Source: Hyphomicrobiales bacterium
GTDB taxonomy: Bacteria > Pseudomonadota > Alphaproteobacteria > Rhizobiales > Beijerinckiaceae
Reading direction: 5' to 3'
Length of the DNA stretch: 41,450 bases
Assembly (NCBI GenBank): GCA_019246665.1
Contig: JAFAQA010000240.1
Location: 1 to 41,450 of the forward strand
Shown in pieces: positions 7,712 to 15,976 of this stretch. Numbering within the stretch: the first letter of the stretch is position 1; each line of letters begins with the position of its first letter. The position numbers were made by a program, and so were the translations under genes. Under the pieces are notes generated by a model. It did not search any database, was not told the DNA's origin, and saw only the letters and a list, made by a program, of their open reading frames with translations.

Positions 7712-8917
7712 TCAAAGCTTTCCGGCATACGCGATATTGTGCGCCTTGAGCCGCTTGTTGCTGCCGAAGAAAGCGTGCTTCGTCATGTCGGGCGAGTAAC
7801 GGCTGGCCGGGGGATGGCGTCCGAGCGCCTCGGCCATGGCGCGGATGTGGTGCGGCCCCGCCCCGCAACAGACGCCGAGATAGTGCACACCGATCGCATA
7901 GGCCTTCTTGGCGAATTCGCCGATCTCATGACGATTGCAGACGAAGGGATCGAGCGAGGTCGGGAAGGGACGTCCCTCGGGAAAGTCGTGCCAGTGAGTA
8001 TCGCTGAGCGATTGAAATGTCGGTTCCTCTTGCGTCGTGCGGTAGGGCACGGGAAGCGCCGCGACATGGCACTTCACCGCCGCGCGCACTTCAGCAAGCA
8101 GGGGCAGCATGGTCCAGGGGCCTCGGATGCAGTTGAAGCCCACGACATCGGCGCCCGCCGCCTCGAGACGCTTCGCCGTTTCGCTGAGCGGAAGGTTCTC
8201 GCGCGAGACCGGCTCCTTGTGCACCGCCATCGTGATGACCGCGGGCAAGCCGGTTTTCTTGATGGCCTTCGCGGCAAGCTCCGCCTCGGCCGCGTAGCTG
8301 AAAGTTTCGCCGATGATGAAATCGACTCCGGTGTCGACCGCCCAACCGATCTGCTCATCGAACATGCGCTGAGCCGCCTTCTGCGAATTCCCATCCCCGG
8401 GATCGTAGATATTCGTGTTGCAGATGTTGCCGGCGATAAGCGCGCCGGTCTCTCGCGCGACTTTCTTCGCGATGCGCAAGGCTTGGCGATTGATCCGTTC
8501 GAGGTCCTTCTCGCGCCCGACGATCTTGAGCTTCTCGCGATGCGCATAATAGGTGAACGCCTCGACAACATCCGAGCCCGCATGCACGAAATCACGATGC
8601 AGGCTCTCGACGAGATCGGGATGCTCGAGCACCACCTCGGGCACGAAGGCGCCAGCCTGCAGGTAGCCGCGCCGCTCGAACTCGAAGAGATATCCTTCGG
8701 CGCAGATCACCGGGCCCGCGGCGAGCCGTTCGAGAAGGCCTTTGCGTGTCTTCGCGGCTGCCCGGGTCGCAGGCGCCCTTTTCGCGGGTGACCTGGTCGC
8801 GCCGCGGCCTCTGGTCCCATCTGACTTGGCGACACGCGCCTTGGTCGCGGGCACCTTCGACTTCAACCTCGAACTCGTCTTGGCCTTGGCCTTCCCGCTC
8901 GCCCTCTTCGTCGCCAT
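7712..8917 (-). CDS. Homocysteine S-methyltransferase family protein (betaine-homocysteine methyltransferase-like) with a basic N-terminal tail
   Basis: The protein contains a full homocysteine methyltransferase TIM-barrel domain of the BHMT/MetH-N type, which moves a methyl group to homocysteine using a zinc-bound thiolate. The zinc ligands are visible as VVGFNC in the middle and GVCCGAGPHHIRAMAEALG near the C-terminus. The barrel starts around LLERLAAGPVICAEGYLFEFERRGYLQAG. I place the start at 8917 because AAAGGA lies close upstream; an in-frame ATG at 8995 would add 26 residues. With the 8917 start there are about 60 residues rich in Lys, Arg, Ala, Ser and Thr before the enzyme domain, resembling histone-H1-like tails, which is unusual for this family. 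It faces the liv operon convergently. The methyl donor is unknown. Confidence 0.85.
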   Translation of the reverse strand: MATKRASGKAKAKTSSRLKSKVPATKARVAKSDGTRGRGATRSPAKRAPATRAAAKTRKGLLERLAAGPVICAEGYLFEFERRGYLQAGAFVPEVVLEHPDLVESLHRDFVHAGSDVVEAFTYYAHREKLKIVGREKDLERINRQALRIAKKVARETGALIAGNICNTNIYDPGDGNSQKAAQRMFDEQIGWAVDTGVDFIIGETFSYAAEAELAAKAIKKTGLPAVITMAVHKEPVSRENLPLSETAKRLEAAGADVVGFNCIRGPWTMLPLLAEVRAAVKCHVAALPVPYRTTQEEPTFQSLSDTHWHDFPEGRPFPTSLDPFVCNRHEIGEFAKKAYAIGVHYLGVCCGAGPHHIRAMAEALGRHPPASRYSPDMTKHAFFGSNKRLKAHNIAYAGKL

Positions 8918-9173
8918 GTCCTGTCCTTTCGAGGTCATCCCACTTCTGCGATCGTGCGCGCCCCGACACCGCGATCTCGTTGTCGTCATCGACAAACGCC
9001 GAGATTAATCGAGGTATTGGAAAGCAAGCAAGCAACTCAGCGAGCAATGTTGACGACGCGCAGGAATCGAGCCTTTGGGACGTCCTCCGACGCTCCAGGC
9101 TCCCGCCTCTACGCAACACCTGGTATCCGTTCGGACCACGAAGTCCGCAGCCTCACGGACTACAATCTCGCGC

Positions 9174-9620
9174 TCACCGCGCCTCGCTGAATTCCACATA
9201 GCCCCAGGATTTGCACAACTCCGCGGTTGTGCCGGCAGCCGATTGATCGCCGATGCCCGCCGAAGCCTCGAAGATCGCGGGAGCCCCTTCGACATGCTGG
9301 ATCACGCCGTGATCAAAAGCACCGCTCGAATTCTGCGCGATCGCGGCCGCGAATTTGCGGAAGCCGGAGGGCGTGCCGGCGCTCGTCCTCCCGCTGATGA
9401 GCCCGCAATAATTCGTCGGCCTGCCGCTCGGACCGACGAGCACCGGCATCCACTTGAACTGCGCGGCGTCGGGTTCCTTCAACGCTTGCGACAAGGAGCG
9501 GCGCAAGGCCTCCTGCTCGGCCGGTGAAAGCTGACGAACGTCGAGTCCCACCACCTTGTCGTCGCTGGTGCCGCATCCGCACAGGAACAGGCACAATGCC
9601 ATTGCCGCCAAACGCCTCAT
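9174..9620 (-). CDS. Small lipoprotein, hypothetical, 148 aa
   Basis: I do not recognise the family. The first 16 residues form a signal peptide with a lipobox (LFLCGCG), so the mature protein is probably lipid-anchored. The mature part has a predicted helix with AEQEALRRSLSQALKEPDAAQFKWMP, then a GLISGRTSAGTPSGFRKF segment that suggests an extracytoplasmic beta-rich domain, and a Cys near the C-terminus (ELCKSWGYVEF) that could pair with the Cys in NYCGL. The pattern DAAQFKW...NYCGLINGRNSFGGYVGF-like is common in small alphaproteobacterial outer-membrane-associated proteins of unknown role, which supports a real gene. It is divergent from the monooxygenase operon across a 216-base gap (9621-9836) in which I see no clear site. 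Confidence 0.75.
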   Translation of the reverse strand: MRRLAAMALCLFLCGCGTSDDKVVGLDVRQLSPAEQEALRRSLSQALKEPDAAQFKWMPVLVGPSGRPTNYCGLISGRTSAGTPSGFRKFAAAIAQNSSGAFDHGVIQHVEGAPAIFEASAGIGDQSAAGTTAELCKSWGYVEFSEAR

Positions 9621-9836
9621 TTCTTCTCCTCGCTTCTCGCTCTCGCCGCCATGATCGGCGTCGGCAGCGACCCCGAGCTGCGTGAATCACCGATTACGAG
9701 CGCAGAATAATTCCGATGAACGGCAAGACAATCCCTGCCGAGCGTCAAACAAGCGTGATGGCTCGCCGAGACCGTGCCGTTTGCGAAGCGGCCCTCCCTC
9801 ATCTTAAGGTCTCAAGGACACCAGCCTTGAGCGAAG

Positions 9837-11243
9837 ATGGACGAGTTGAGAAGCGACGCGTCGCGAAATTCCTTGAAGAGCGTGGCCATCATCGGAGCGG
9901 GAGCTTCGGGCCTTTGCGCGGCCCGATATTTCAAGGAGGCCGGCTTCGACGTGACGGTCTATGAGATCGGCACGCAGGTGGGCGGGCTGTGGTGCTTCAA
10001 CAACGACAGTGGATTGTCCTCCGCCTACAAGACACTGCACATCAATACGGCGAAGAAGCTGACGAATTTCAGGGACTTCAAGTTCCCCGAGACGATGCAG
10101 CCCTTTCCGAGCCATCGCGATATGCACGCCTATTTCACGAGCTTCGTGGAACATTTCGGGCTTCACCCTCTCATCCGCTTCAACTCACGGGTCACGAGCG
10201 TACGCCCTGTCGAGGCGAGCGCCTCCGGCCGGCGCCGATGGAAGGTCGAGACCGACAAAGATAATGGCGGCATCTTCGACGCGGTCGTTGTCTGCAGCGG
10301 ACATTTGAGCAAGCCGCTCCATGTCGAGAGGCTCAGCGCCTTCACCGGTCAGTACCTTCACTCGCACGATTACAAGGAGCCGGAGCCATTCGTCGGCAAG
10401 CGCGTCTGCATCGTCGGCATCGGCAACAGCGCTTGCGACATCGCAAGCGATCTCGCGACCGTCACACCGAGAACCGTGATCGTGGCGCGCGCGGGTGCGC
10501 TTATCGCGCCGAAACTTCTCTTCGGCATCCCGTTCACCGACGTCACCATGTTCTTGAGCCATCCTCTCATTCCCGAATGGGTCACTCGCGCGGTGACACG
10601 GGGGCTCATTCGCCTGGTCCATGGCCCAATGGAACGATTGGGTTTCAAGCCGGTGAAGCGACGCTCGCATGCGCTCAGCAACGCCACCATCGTGCAGCAC
10701 ATCGCCTATCGACGCGTCGAGGTGAAGCATGACATCGGCCAGATCGACGGTAAGGAGATCATTTTTACCGATGGGTCGCGTGAGGAGTTCGACACCCTTA
10801 TCGCAGCGACGGGCTATCTCATCGATTTCCCCTTTCTCTCGCCGGAGATCCTTTCGGTGCGCGACAATGTCGTGCACCTCTACAATCGCATCGTGCATCC
10901 CGACTGGCCGGGCCTCTATTTCATGGGGCTTCTCAACCTCAATGGCGCCGCGAACCAGGCTTATGAGCGCCAAGCGCCTTGGATCGTCGCTCTGGAGACG
11001 GGCGAAGCCCTCTTGCCGGCGAGAGGGGAAATGGAAGCCGCGATCCGCCGCAAGGCGGAATGGGTGAGGCGTTACTACCCCGGCACGGCGCGCCATACGA
11101 TCGAGGAAGAGCCCGTCCGGTATTTTCGAGAGTTGCGCGCATCCTTGCGGGCCGCGCGAGCCCGCGCGCAAGGTCGACGCAAGAGGACCTCGCTCGCTCG
11201 CGCGCGACTGTGGATCCGCGCCCTGTTGGGACCTACCGTTTGA
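9837..11243 (+). CDS. Flavin-containing monooxygenase (FMO family)
   Basis: This 468-residue enzyme is a class B flavoprotein monooxygenase that uses FAD, NADPH and O2 to oxygenate a heteroatom or ketone. The FAD motif GAGASG is near residue 21, with YEIGTQVGGLW after it. The FMO-identifying sequence FTGQYLHSHDY (FxGxxxHxxxY) is near residues 165-175, followed by the NADPH-binding GIGNSACDIA. The family's ATGY motif appears as LIAATGYLIDFPF. The C-terminus after about residue 435 is a basic, Arg-rich tail. The ATG at 9837 has only a poor ribosome site. It leads a group of four same-strand genes. The substrate is unknown: FMOs in bacteria take trimethylamine, ketones, amines or sulfides. Trimethylamine is possible but not shown. 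Confidence 0.9.
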   Translation: MDELRSDASRNSLKSVAIIGAGASGLCAARYFKEAGFDVTVYEIGTQVGGLWCFNNDSGLSSAYKTLHINTAKKLTNFRDFKFPETMQPFPSHRDMHAYFTSFVEHFGLHPLIRFNSRVTSVRPVEASASGRRRWKVETDKDNGGIFDAVVVCSGHLSKPLHVERLSAFTGQYLHSHDYKEPEPFVGKRVCIVGIGNSACDIASDLATVTPRTVIVARAGALIAPKLLFGIPFTDVTMFLSHPLIPEWVTRAVTRGLIRLVHGPMERLGFKPVKRRSHALSNATIVQHIAYRRVEVKHDIGQIDGKEIIFTDGSREEFDTLIAATGYLIDFPFLSPEILSVRDNVVHLYNRIVHPDWPGLYFMGLLNLNGAANQAYERQAPWIVALETGEALLPARGEMEAAIRRKAEWVRRYYPGTARHTIEEEPVRYFRELRASLRAARARAQGRRKRTSLARARLWIRALLGPTV

Positions 11244-11269
11244 GTTGCACATGAAGGAGGAAGAACGCC

Positions 11270-11656
11270 TTGCCAAATCCAACCTATGAGAAAGGCCTCA
11301 ACAACCGACGCGAGGTTTTGGGCGCCGAATATGTCGATAACGCCATCGCCTCGGCGGATGATTTCTCGCGCCCTTTGCAGGAGCTCGTGACGGAATATTG
11401 CTGGGGCGCCGTCTGGGATCGGCCGGGCCTCGACCGCAAGACGCGCAGCATCATCAATCTCGCCATGCTGACGGCGCTCAATCGCCCGCATGAATTGAAG
11501 CTGCACATCAAGGGCGCGCTCAACAACGGCCTGAGCAAGGCCGAGATCTCGGAGGTGCTTTTGCAAACCGCGATCTATTGCGGCGTGCCCGCGGCGGTTG
11601 ACAGCTTTCGCAGCGCCCGCGAGGTGTTCGCGCAGCTCGAGCCGGTGAAGACATGA
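11270..11656 (+). CDS. Carboxymuconolactone decarboxylase-like (CMD) family protein
   Basis: This 128-residue protein has the all-helical CMD fold. Its sequence resembles the PcaC branch: YEKGLNNRREVLGAEYVD, ELVTEYCWGAVWDRPGLDRKTRSIINLAML, and HIKGALNNGLSKAEISEVLLQTAIYCGVPAAVDSF. The PcaC enzyme decarboxylates 4-carboxymuconolactone in protocatechuate breakdown, but related proteins occur in many other oxidative pathways, and no other pca gene is here. The start is TTG at 11270, preceded by a perfect AAGGAGG (11254-11260) nine bases away. The ATG at 11251 is in another frame and stops quickly. The next gene overlaps by four bases. Confidence 0.88.
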   Translation: MPNPTYEKGLNNRREVLGAEYVDNAIASADDFSRPLQELVTEYCWGAVWDRPGLDRKTRSIINLAMLTALNRPHELKLHIKGALNNGLSKAEISEVLLQTAIYCGVPAAVDSFRSAREVFAQLEPVKT

Positions 11657-12600
11657 CCACGCTCGTGCCGCCCGCCAGGATCGGCTTCGTCGGCCTCGGC
11701 AATATGGGACGCCCTATGGCGGCAAGATTGGCTGGGGCCGGTTACGAGCTTCACCTCACCGACAAGGATGTGTCGCTCGCGACGAATTTCGTGGCCGCGC
11801 ATGGCGGAACGGTCGCGCCCTCCCTTGCCGCTCTTGCCGGCGCCGTCGAGGCCGTCATCACCATGCTTCCTGACGGAAAGGCAGTGCGCGAGGTTGTGCT
11901 CGGGCGCGGCGGCGTCGCCGCCAGCCTTTCCCCGGGGAGCATCGTCATTGACATGAGCTCGTCGGATCCCATCGGCACGCGCGAGGTCGGTGAAGCGCTT
12001 CGCGCCAAAAAGATAGAACTCGTGGACGCTCCCGTTTCGGGCGGCGTGCCACGCGCGCATGACGGTTCGCTCTCGACCATGGTCGGAGGCGATGAGGTCG
12101 CGATTGCGCGGGTTCGACCTGTTCTCGAAGCAATGGCGAAACACGTCTTCCTCACGGGAGATCTCGGCACCGGCCACGCCATGAAGGCGCTGAACAATCT
12201 GGTTTCGGCGGGAGGGCTTTGGATCGCGTCCGAGGCGCTGCTGATCGGCAAACGCTTCGGCCTTTCGCCCGAGCGGATCGTCGAAATCCTCAATGCGTCG
12301 ACGGGCCGCAACAACAGCACGGAGAAAAAGTTCAAGCAGCACATGTTGTCGCGAAGCTTCGCATCCGGCTTCTCGCTCGGCCTCATGGCGAAGGATCTGC
12401 GCGTTGCCGCCAATCTCGCTGCTGCGACCGGTCAGCCTTCGCCCTTGACGGCATTGTGCACACAGTTGTGGAGCGAAGCCGAAAGCAAGCTCGGCGGGTC
12501 ACAGGACCACACGGCTATCATCAAGCTCCTCGAGGCGGAAGACGATGCCGGCGCTTCGCGGCGTGAGCGCGGCAAGACCGCGTTCGGAAGCAAGCCGTGA
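11653..12600 (+). CDS. 3-hydroxyisobutyrate dehydrogenase-family NAD(P) oxidoreductase
   Basis: This 315-residue protein belongs to the beta-hydroxyacid dehydrogenase family. The N-terminal dinucleotide-binding motif is GFVGLGNMGRPMAARLAGAGY (residues about 10-30). The substrate loop is DAPVSGGVPRAHDGSLSTMVGGD, and the catalytic Lys with its helix is GHAMKALNNLVSAG (K about residue 178). A C-terminal segment SFASGFSLGLMAKDLRVA is typical. Such enzymes oxidise a 3-hydroxy acid to a semialdehyde, or run in reverse. It overlaps both neighbours by four bases (ATGA and GTGA), so the operon is translationally coupled. Tartronate semialdehyde reductase or a 2-hydroxymethyl-acid dehydrogenase are alternatives. 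Confidence 0.9.
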   Translation: MTTLVPPARIGFVGLGNMGRPMAARLAGAGYELHLTDKDVSLATNFVAAHGGTVAPSLAALAGAVEAVITMLPDGKAVREVVLGRGGVAASLSPGSIVIDMSSSDPIGTREVGEALRAKKIELVDAPVSGGVPRAHDGSLSTMVGGDEVAIARVRPVLEAMAKHVFLTGDLGTGHAMKALNNLVSAGGLWIASEALLIGKRFGLSPERIVEILNASTGRNNSTEKKFKQHMLSRSFASGFSLGLMAKDLRVAANLAAATGQPSPLTALCTQLWSEAESKLGGSQDHTAIIKLLEAEDDAGASRRERGKTAFGSKP

Positions 12601-13415
12601 GCTCGCTCGAGCCTTTCGAAATCTATGCCATCCGCTATGCCTCGATGGATCGCCGGGGAGATGAGGTGTTCATCGGCGGCGACCCGCATGCGGGCCCGAT
12701 CGGAATGGACTATTTCGTCTGGGTTGCAATCGGCAAAAAGCAGAATTTCGTCATCGACACGGGGTTCGACGCCGAGACGGCCGCGCGTCGAGGGCGCAAT
12801 TTTTTGCGCTGCCCCGTGGAGACTCTGAAGCTCATCGGGCTCGACGCCACGCGCATCGAGGATGTGATCATCACGCATATGCATTATGATCACATCGGCA
12901 ATTTCAGCCTCTTTCCCGCCGCGACTTTCCACCTTCAAGATCGTGAGATGGCCTATGCCACCGGGCGGCATATGTGCCACCCGGCCATGAACGGTGCCTT
13001 CGATGTCGAGAACGTGGTCGGCCTCGTGCGCGAAGTCTATCGGGGCCGTGTCCTTTTCCATGATTCGGCCGCGGAGCTGGCTCCAGGTCTCACCCTCCAT
13101 CCGCTCGGCGGACATTCGGCGGGGCTCCAGGTGGTGCGTGTGTGGACCCGGCGGGGGTGGGTGGTGCTCGCTTCCGATGCGAGCCATTATTACGCGAATA
13201 TGGAAGAGGGACGGGTGTTCCCGATCGTCTATCATGTGGGCGACGTGCTCGACGGTTATCGTCGCTTGCGCGAGCTCGCGCCCTCGCCGGCGCACATCAT
13301 TCCGGGCCATGATCCCAAGGTCATGATCCGTTACCGTGCTCCGAAGCGTGAGCTTCAGGGTATCGTCGTCCGATTGGATGAGGAGCCGCAGGAGAAGTCC
13401 GGGCTGGAGCCCTGA
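12597..13415 (+). CDS. Metallo-beta-lactamase-fold hydrolase, N-acyl homoserine lactonase (AttM/AiiA) family
   Basis: This 272-residue protein has the binuclear-zinc motif THMHYDHIGN (HxHxDH, residues about 96-105). The other ligands are H in LGGHSAGLQ, D in LASDASHYY, and H in IIPGHDP. This arrangement and the length match the lactonase branch of the superfamily, which opens lactone rings of acyl-homoserine lactones or other lactones. The start is a GTG at 12597 overlapping the previous stop. In this operon a lactone-opening enzyme after a Baeyer-Villiger-capable monooxygenase would make sense for catabolism, so quorum quenching is not the only reading. Confidence 0.88.
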   Translation: MSSLEPFEIYAIRYASMDRRGDEVFIGGDPHAGPIGMDYFVWVAIGKKQNFVIDTGFDAETAARRGRNFLRCPVETLKLIGLDATRIEDVIITHMHYDHIGNFSLFPAATFHLQDREMAYATGRHMCHPAMNGAFDVENVVGLVREVYRGRVLFHDSAAELAPGLTLHPLGGHSAGLQVVRVWTRRGWVVLASDASHYYANMEEGRVFPIVYHVGDVLDGYRRLRELAPSPAHIIPGHDPKVMIRYRAPKRELQGIVVRLDEEPQEKSGLEP

Positions 13416-13424
13416 CCCGCGCGC

Positions 13425-13820
13425 TTACTCGCCATTCGCAAGGCGGGCTTTGCCTTCCTCGGCGAGGTGCGCCTCGATATCCGCATATTGCTTCGCGCCC
13501 TCCTCCGGGGTGATCTCCTTTTTATCGACGCGCGTTGCGATCTCCATGCGCGCATTCAAGGCACGCCGGAAAAGATCCGGGTTCTCGTTGAGCGGTGCGG
13601 CAATCATCGCGGCGTCGTTCAGGCATTTCGCCCGCGCCACATAGCTCACCAGAGGTTGCGCGCGACAGGCGGCCTGGGCCTCGTCCGAGCGCGCCCTCAG
13701 ATCGACGAGAGGGCCTGGGCCGGGCCGTGCCGCGACGCAAGCCGTCAGCACTAGGCAAAGCGTCAAGAGGAGAACACCTCTGACACCGCGCTGGGTGTGA
13801 TTTCGAGCAACCATCATCAT
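13425..13820 (-). CDS. Small lipoprotein, hypothetical, 131 aa
   Basis: The N-terminus has a basic stretch then a hydrophobic core (VLLLTLCLVLTAC, ending near residue 28) with a lipobox LTAC, so the product is a predicted lipoprotein. The mature part is helical and charged: DLRARSDEAQAACRAQPLVSYVARAKCLNDAAM, then RKDP-free spacer, and KKEITPEEGAKQYADIEAHLAEEGKARLANGE. Two cysteines may form a disulfide. The sequence RVDKKEITPEEGAKQYADI resembles a widespread small rhizobial lipoprotein of unknown role. It lies convergent to the catabolic operon with a nine-base gap. Start could also be the ATG at residue 2 or 3. Confidence 0.7.
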   Translation of the reverse strand: MMMVARNHTQRGVRGVLLLTLCLVLTACVAARPGPGPLVDLRARSDEAQAACRAQPLVSYVARAKCLNDAAMIAAPLNENPDLFRRALNARMEIATRVDKKEITPEEGAKQYADIEAHLAEEGKARLANGE

Positions 13821-13883
13821 GCCTCGCGCTCTCTTGATCCGCCGTTCGTGGCGCGAGCGGAGCGATAACCCATCCCGCGAAAT

Positions 13884-14324
13884 TCAGGAACTCTTCGCCG
13901 CCTCGGCGGCACGCGTCGTCTCCGTTGGTGTCGAGGCTTCCGCGCCGCGATGAGGCGACATGCCGCGAACCAGCTGCACGCTTGATCTCTCCGCGACGGC
14001 GCGTGGAGTCAAGGCCAGGACGTCCTTGCGTATGCTGGCGAGCAGGTTTTGAGCGGGATCATCCTCGTCGCCCGAGATTTTCCTCAGCTCTTCGCTGACG
14101 ACATCGATCTTGGCGCAAAGCTCGACGCCGTTGCGGGCCGCGATCTCCGACATCGCCTGTCCGACCGACTGAAGCTCCTGAAGCAACTCGTCACGTAACG
14201 GCTTCTGATCCTCCGAGTTGATGAGAGGAGAACCCAACATTCCACGCAAAGCCGCCCAACGCAGGCCAAGTGCGGCGATGGTATTCGCGCTGTCATTGCC
14301 GGAATTCGACTGAAAATTCGCCAT
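13884..14324 (-). CDS. Hypothetical soluble protein, 146 aa
   Basis: I do not recognise this protein. It has no signal peptide or membrane segment. It is largely helical: LRWAALRGMLGSPLIN, a helix with DELLQELQSVGQAMSEIAARNGVELC (about 45-70), then SEELRKISGDEDDPAQNLLASIRKDVLAL. The last 40 residues are Ala/Thr/Ser/Arg-rich and probably disordered. The start at 14324 is reasonable and codon use matches its neighbours. It lies alone between a lipoprotein gene and the repeat-containing gap at 14325-14731. Confidence 0.65.
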   Translation of the reverse strand: MANFQSNSGNDSANTIAALGLRWAALRGMLGSPLINSEDQKPLRDELLQELQSVGQAMSEIAARNGVELCAKIDVVSEELRKISGDEDDPAQNLLASIRKDVLALTPRAVAERSSVQLVRGMSPHRGAEASTPTETTRAAEAAKSS

Positions 14325-14731
14325 GAGATGAAGCTCCGCGATGCCCCCGAATCAGCAAAATGCAATTGAATAAGAGTTGCACGCCCAATGTGGCGAAAGC
14401 GCGAGCTTGATCCTTGCGAGCAGGGCGAGACTCATCGAGCTTGATGATTGCGCGCTCCCCAGCTGATGCGGTCGCGCAAGAGGGCGTTGCGTTTTAGATG
14501 AGATCAGTTGCGTCAGGTTTATCTGTTTGTTTTTCAGCATGCTCTTTATCGTAAAAGTAGAGACGCTTTTGCGGATTACGCGCTAGGGAACCAATGACAC
14601 ATCAGGCGGGTTCGCCTTTCGGGGAGAGCGCAGAGGGCAGGGTGTTGAATCTATATCTTTGATCTACATCATGTTTTGAGCCAGGAACCGAGAGCCGAAC
14701 TCAGGATCTTGGCTGGGAGCACGAAGCCCTC
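14325..14731. other. Intergenic region carrying repeat copy A
   Basis: This 407-base gap separates the hypothetical gene at 13884-14324 and the efflux pair that starts at 14732. It contains the degenerate repeat copy A (14477-14586). The DNA after it, about 14650-14672, is AT-rich and may hold the promoter of the efflux pair, but I cannot fix the boxes. No convincing gene is present. Confidence 0.5.
14477..14586 (+). repeat. Dispersed intergenic palindromic repeat, copy A (degenerate)
   Basis: This copy is collinear with copies B and C: GCGTTGCG, TTTAGATGAGATCAG, TGCGTCAGG, a TTTGTTTTTC stretch, TTTATCG, an internal dyad and a terminal CTAG (14583-14586). The dyad (14550-14573) is decayed here: CGTAAAAGTAG versus CGCTTTTGCG. 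It is the most diverged of the three, so probably the oldest. Confidence 0.75.
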
Positions 14732-15976
14732 ATGGAATCGGGAACTGCGCGGAAGGATGCACGCGGCGGCTTCGCCGAGCGGCGGAATTCGCAAGGCGCT
14801 CCGACGCCCGCCGGCGAGGCCCGTCCCGGCCGCCCTGCGGAAGGCGGCGACGAAAACGGTGATTCGGACGAGCCTGTCGAAAGCCGAGATCGCGACCGGC
14901 CTGCTCCACAACAGCGAGGCACCGAGAGACCTAAGCCTGAGGAAAAAGGCGGCATCAAAAACCTCATTCGCAGGCACAAGCTGGCTGCGAGCCTCGTCGC
15001 TCTTCTCGTGATTGCCGGCGTCATGGCAGGCATCCTCTGGTGGCTCGAGGCCCGCCACTATGAAACCACCGACGACGCCTTTATCGATGGACACCCAGTC
15101 GCGGTGAGCTCGCAAGTCACCGGCGCGCTTGTAGCGGTGCCGGTGACGGACAATGAGCTCGTCCAACCCGGCGCAGTTCTCGCCCGTATCGATGATCGTG
15201 ATTATCGCGCGGCTGTGGACCAGGCCGAGGCCCAGGTCGAGTCGGGGCAGGCCGCTATCGCCAACACGGACGCGCAACTCGAGGAGCAACAGGCGCGGAT
15301 TGACGAGACGGCCAAGCAAGCCGCGCAAGCGGAAGCCGCGCTTGCCTTCTCGAAGCAGGAAAATACGCGCTATCAGGATCTCGTGACCAAAGGTGCCGGC
15401 ACCGTGCAACAGGCGCAGCAGGCCGCGAGCGATCTGCACCAAAAGCAGGCCGCCTACGATGCGGCGCAAGCTGCGCACGCCGAGGCTGAAAAGCAGATCA
15501 ACGTCTTGCGGGCGCAACGAAGAAGCGGTGACGCCCAGCTCAAGCAAGCTCAGGCACAGCTCGAGCAGGCGAACGCCAATTTCTCGCGGACCACGCTCAC
15601 CGCCTCTGTTGCGGGCCGGGTCACCAAGCTTACGGCGGCAACGGGAGATTATGCCGTGCCCGGTCAGACCTTGATGATGCTGGTGCCGCTCGAACTTTGG
15701 GTGACGGCGAATTACAAGGAGACGCAGCTCGCCCTGATGCACCCCGGGCAGAAGACCCGAATCGAAGTGGATGCCTATGGCCGCAGCTTCCCGGGCCATG
15801 TCGACAGCATCCAGGCTGGAAGCGGCACCGCCTTCAGCCTGCTGCCGGCGGAGAACGCCACCGGCAACTATGTGAAGGTCGTGCAGCGGGTGCCGGTGAA
15901 GATCGTCTTCGACAAGCCGCCGGAAGTGGAGCTCGGCCCCGGCATGTCGGCGGTGCCGTCGGTCAAGGTGAGATGA
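14732..15976 (+). CDS. emrA: HlyD/EmrA-type membrane fusion protein of an efflux pump
   Basis: This 414-residue protein links an inner-membrane exporter to the outer membrane. A long hydrophilic, low-complexity cytoplasmic N-terminus (residues 1-80, rich in Glu, Arg, Pro, Gly) precedes one transmembrane helix (about 84-105, LAASLVALLVIAGVMAGIL). The periplasmic part starts with YETTDDAFIDGHPVAVSSQVTG, the EmrA/HlyD lipoyl half-motif, then a long helical hairpin (about 155-270, rich in Gln/Ala/Glu), and the second half TLTASVAGRVTKL. The family usually has a 10-30-residue cytoplasmic tail, so the 80-residue tail is long. The ribosome site of the chosen ATG is weak. It overlaps the next gene by four bases. 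Confidence 0.88.
   Translation: MESGTARKDARGGFAERRNSQGAPTPAGEARPGRPAEGGDENGDSDEPVESRDRDRPAPQQRGTERPKPEEKGGIKNLIRRHKLAASLVALLVIAGVMAGILWWLEARHYETTDDAFIDGHPVAVSSQVTGALVAVPVTDNELVQPGAVLARIDDRDYRAAVDQAEAQVESGQAAIANTDAQLEEQQARIDETAKQAAQAEAALAFSKQENTRYQDLVTKGAGTVQQAQQAASDLHQKQAAYDAAQAAHAEAEKQINVLRAQRRSGDAQLKQAQAQLEQANANFSRTTLTASVAGRVTKLTAATGDYAVPGQTLMMLVPLELWVTANYKETQLALMHPGQKTRIEVDAYGRSFPGHVDSIQAGSGTAFSLLPAENATGNYVKVVQRVPVKIVFDKPPEVELGPGMSAVPSVKVR

Noticed and set aside
7652-8791. 379-residue plus-strand frame across the methyltransferase
   Set aside because: Antisense to a gene with clear zinc-ligand motifs; no recognisable domain.
9837-11243. Assigning the FMO as trimethylamine monooxygenase (tmm)
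   Set aside because: No neighbouring methylamine genes, and FMO substrates cannot be read from the motifs present.
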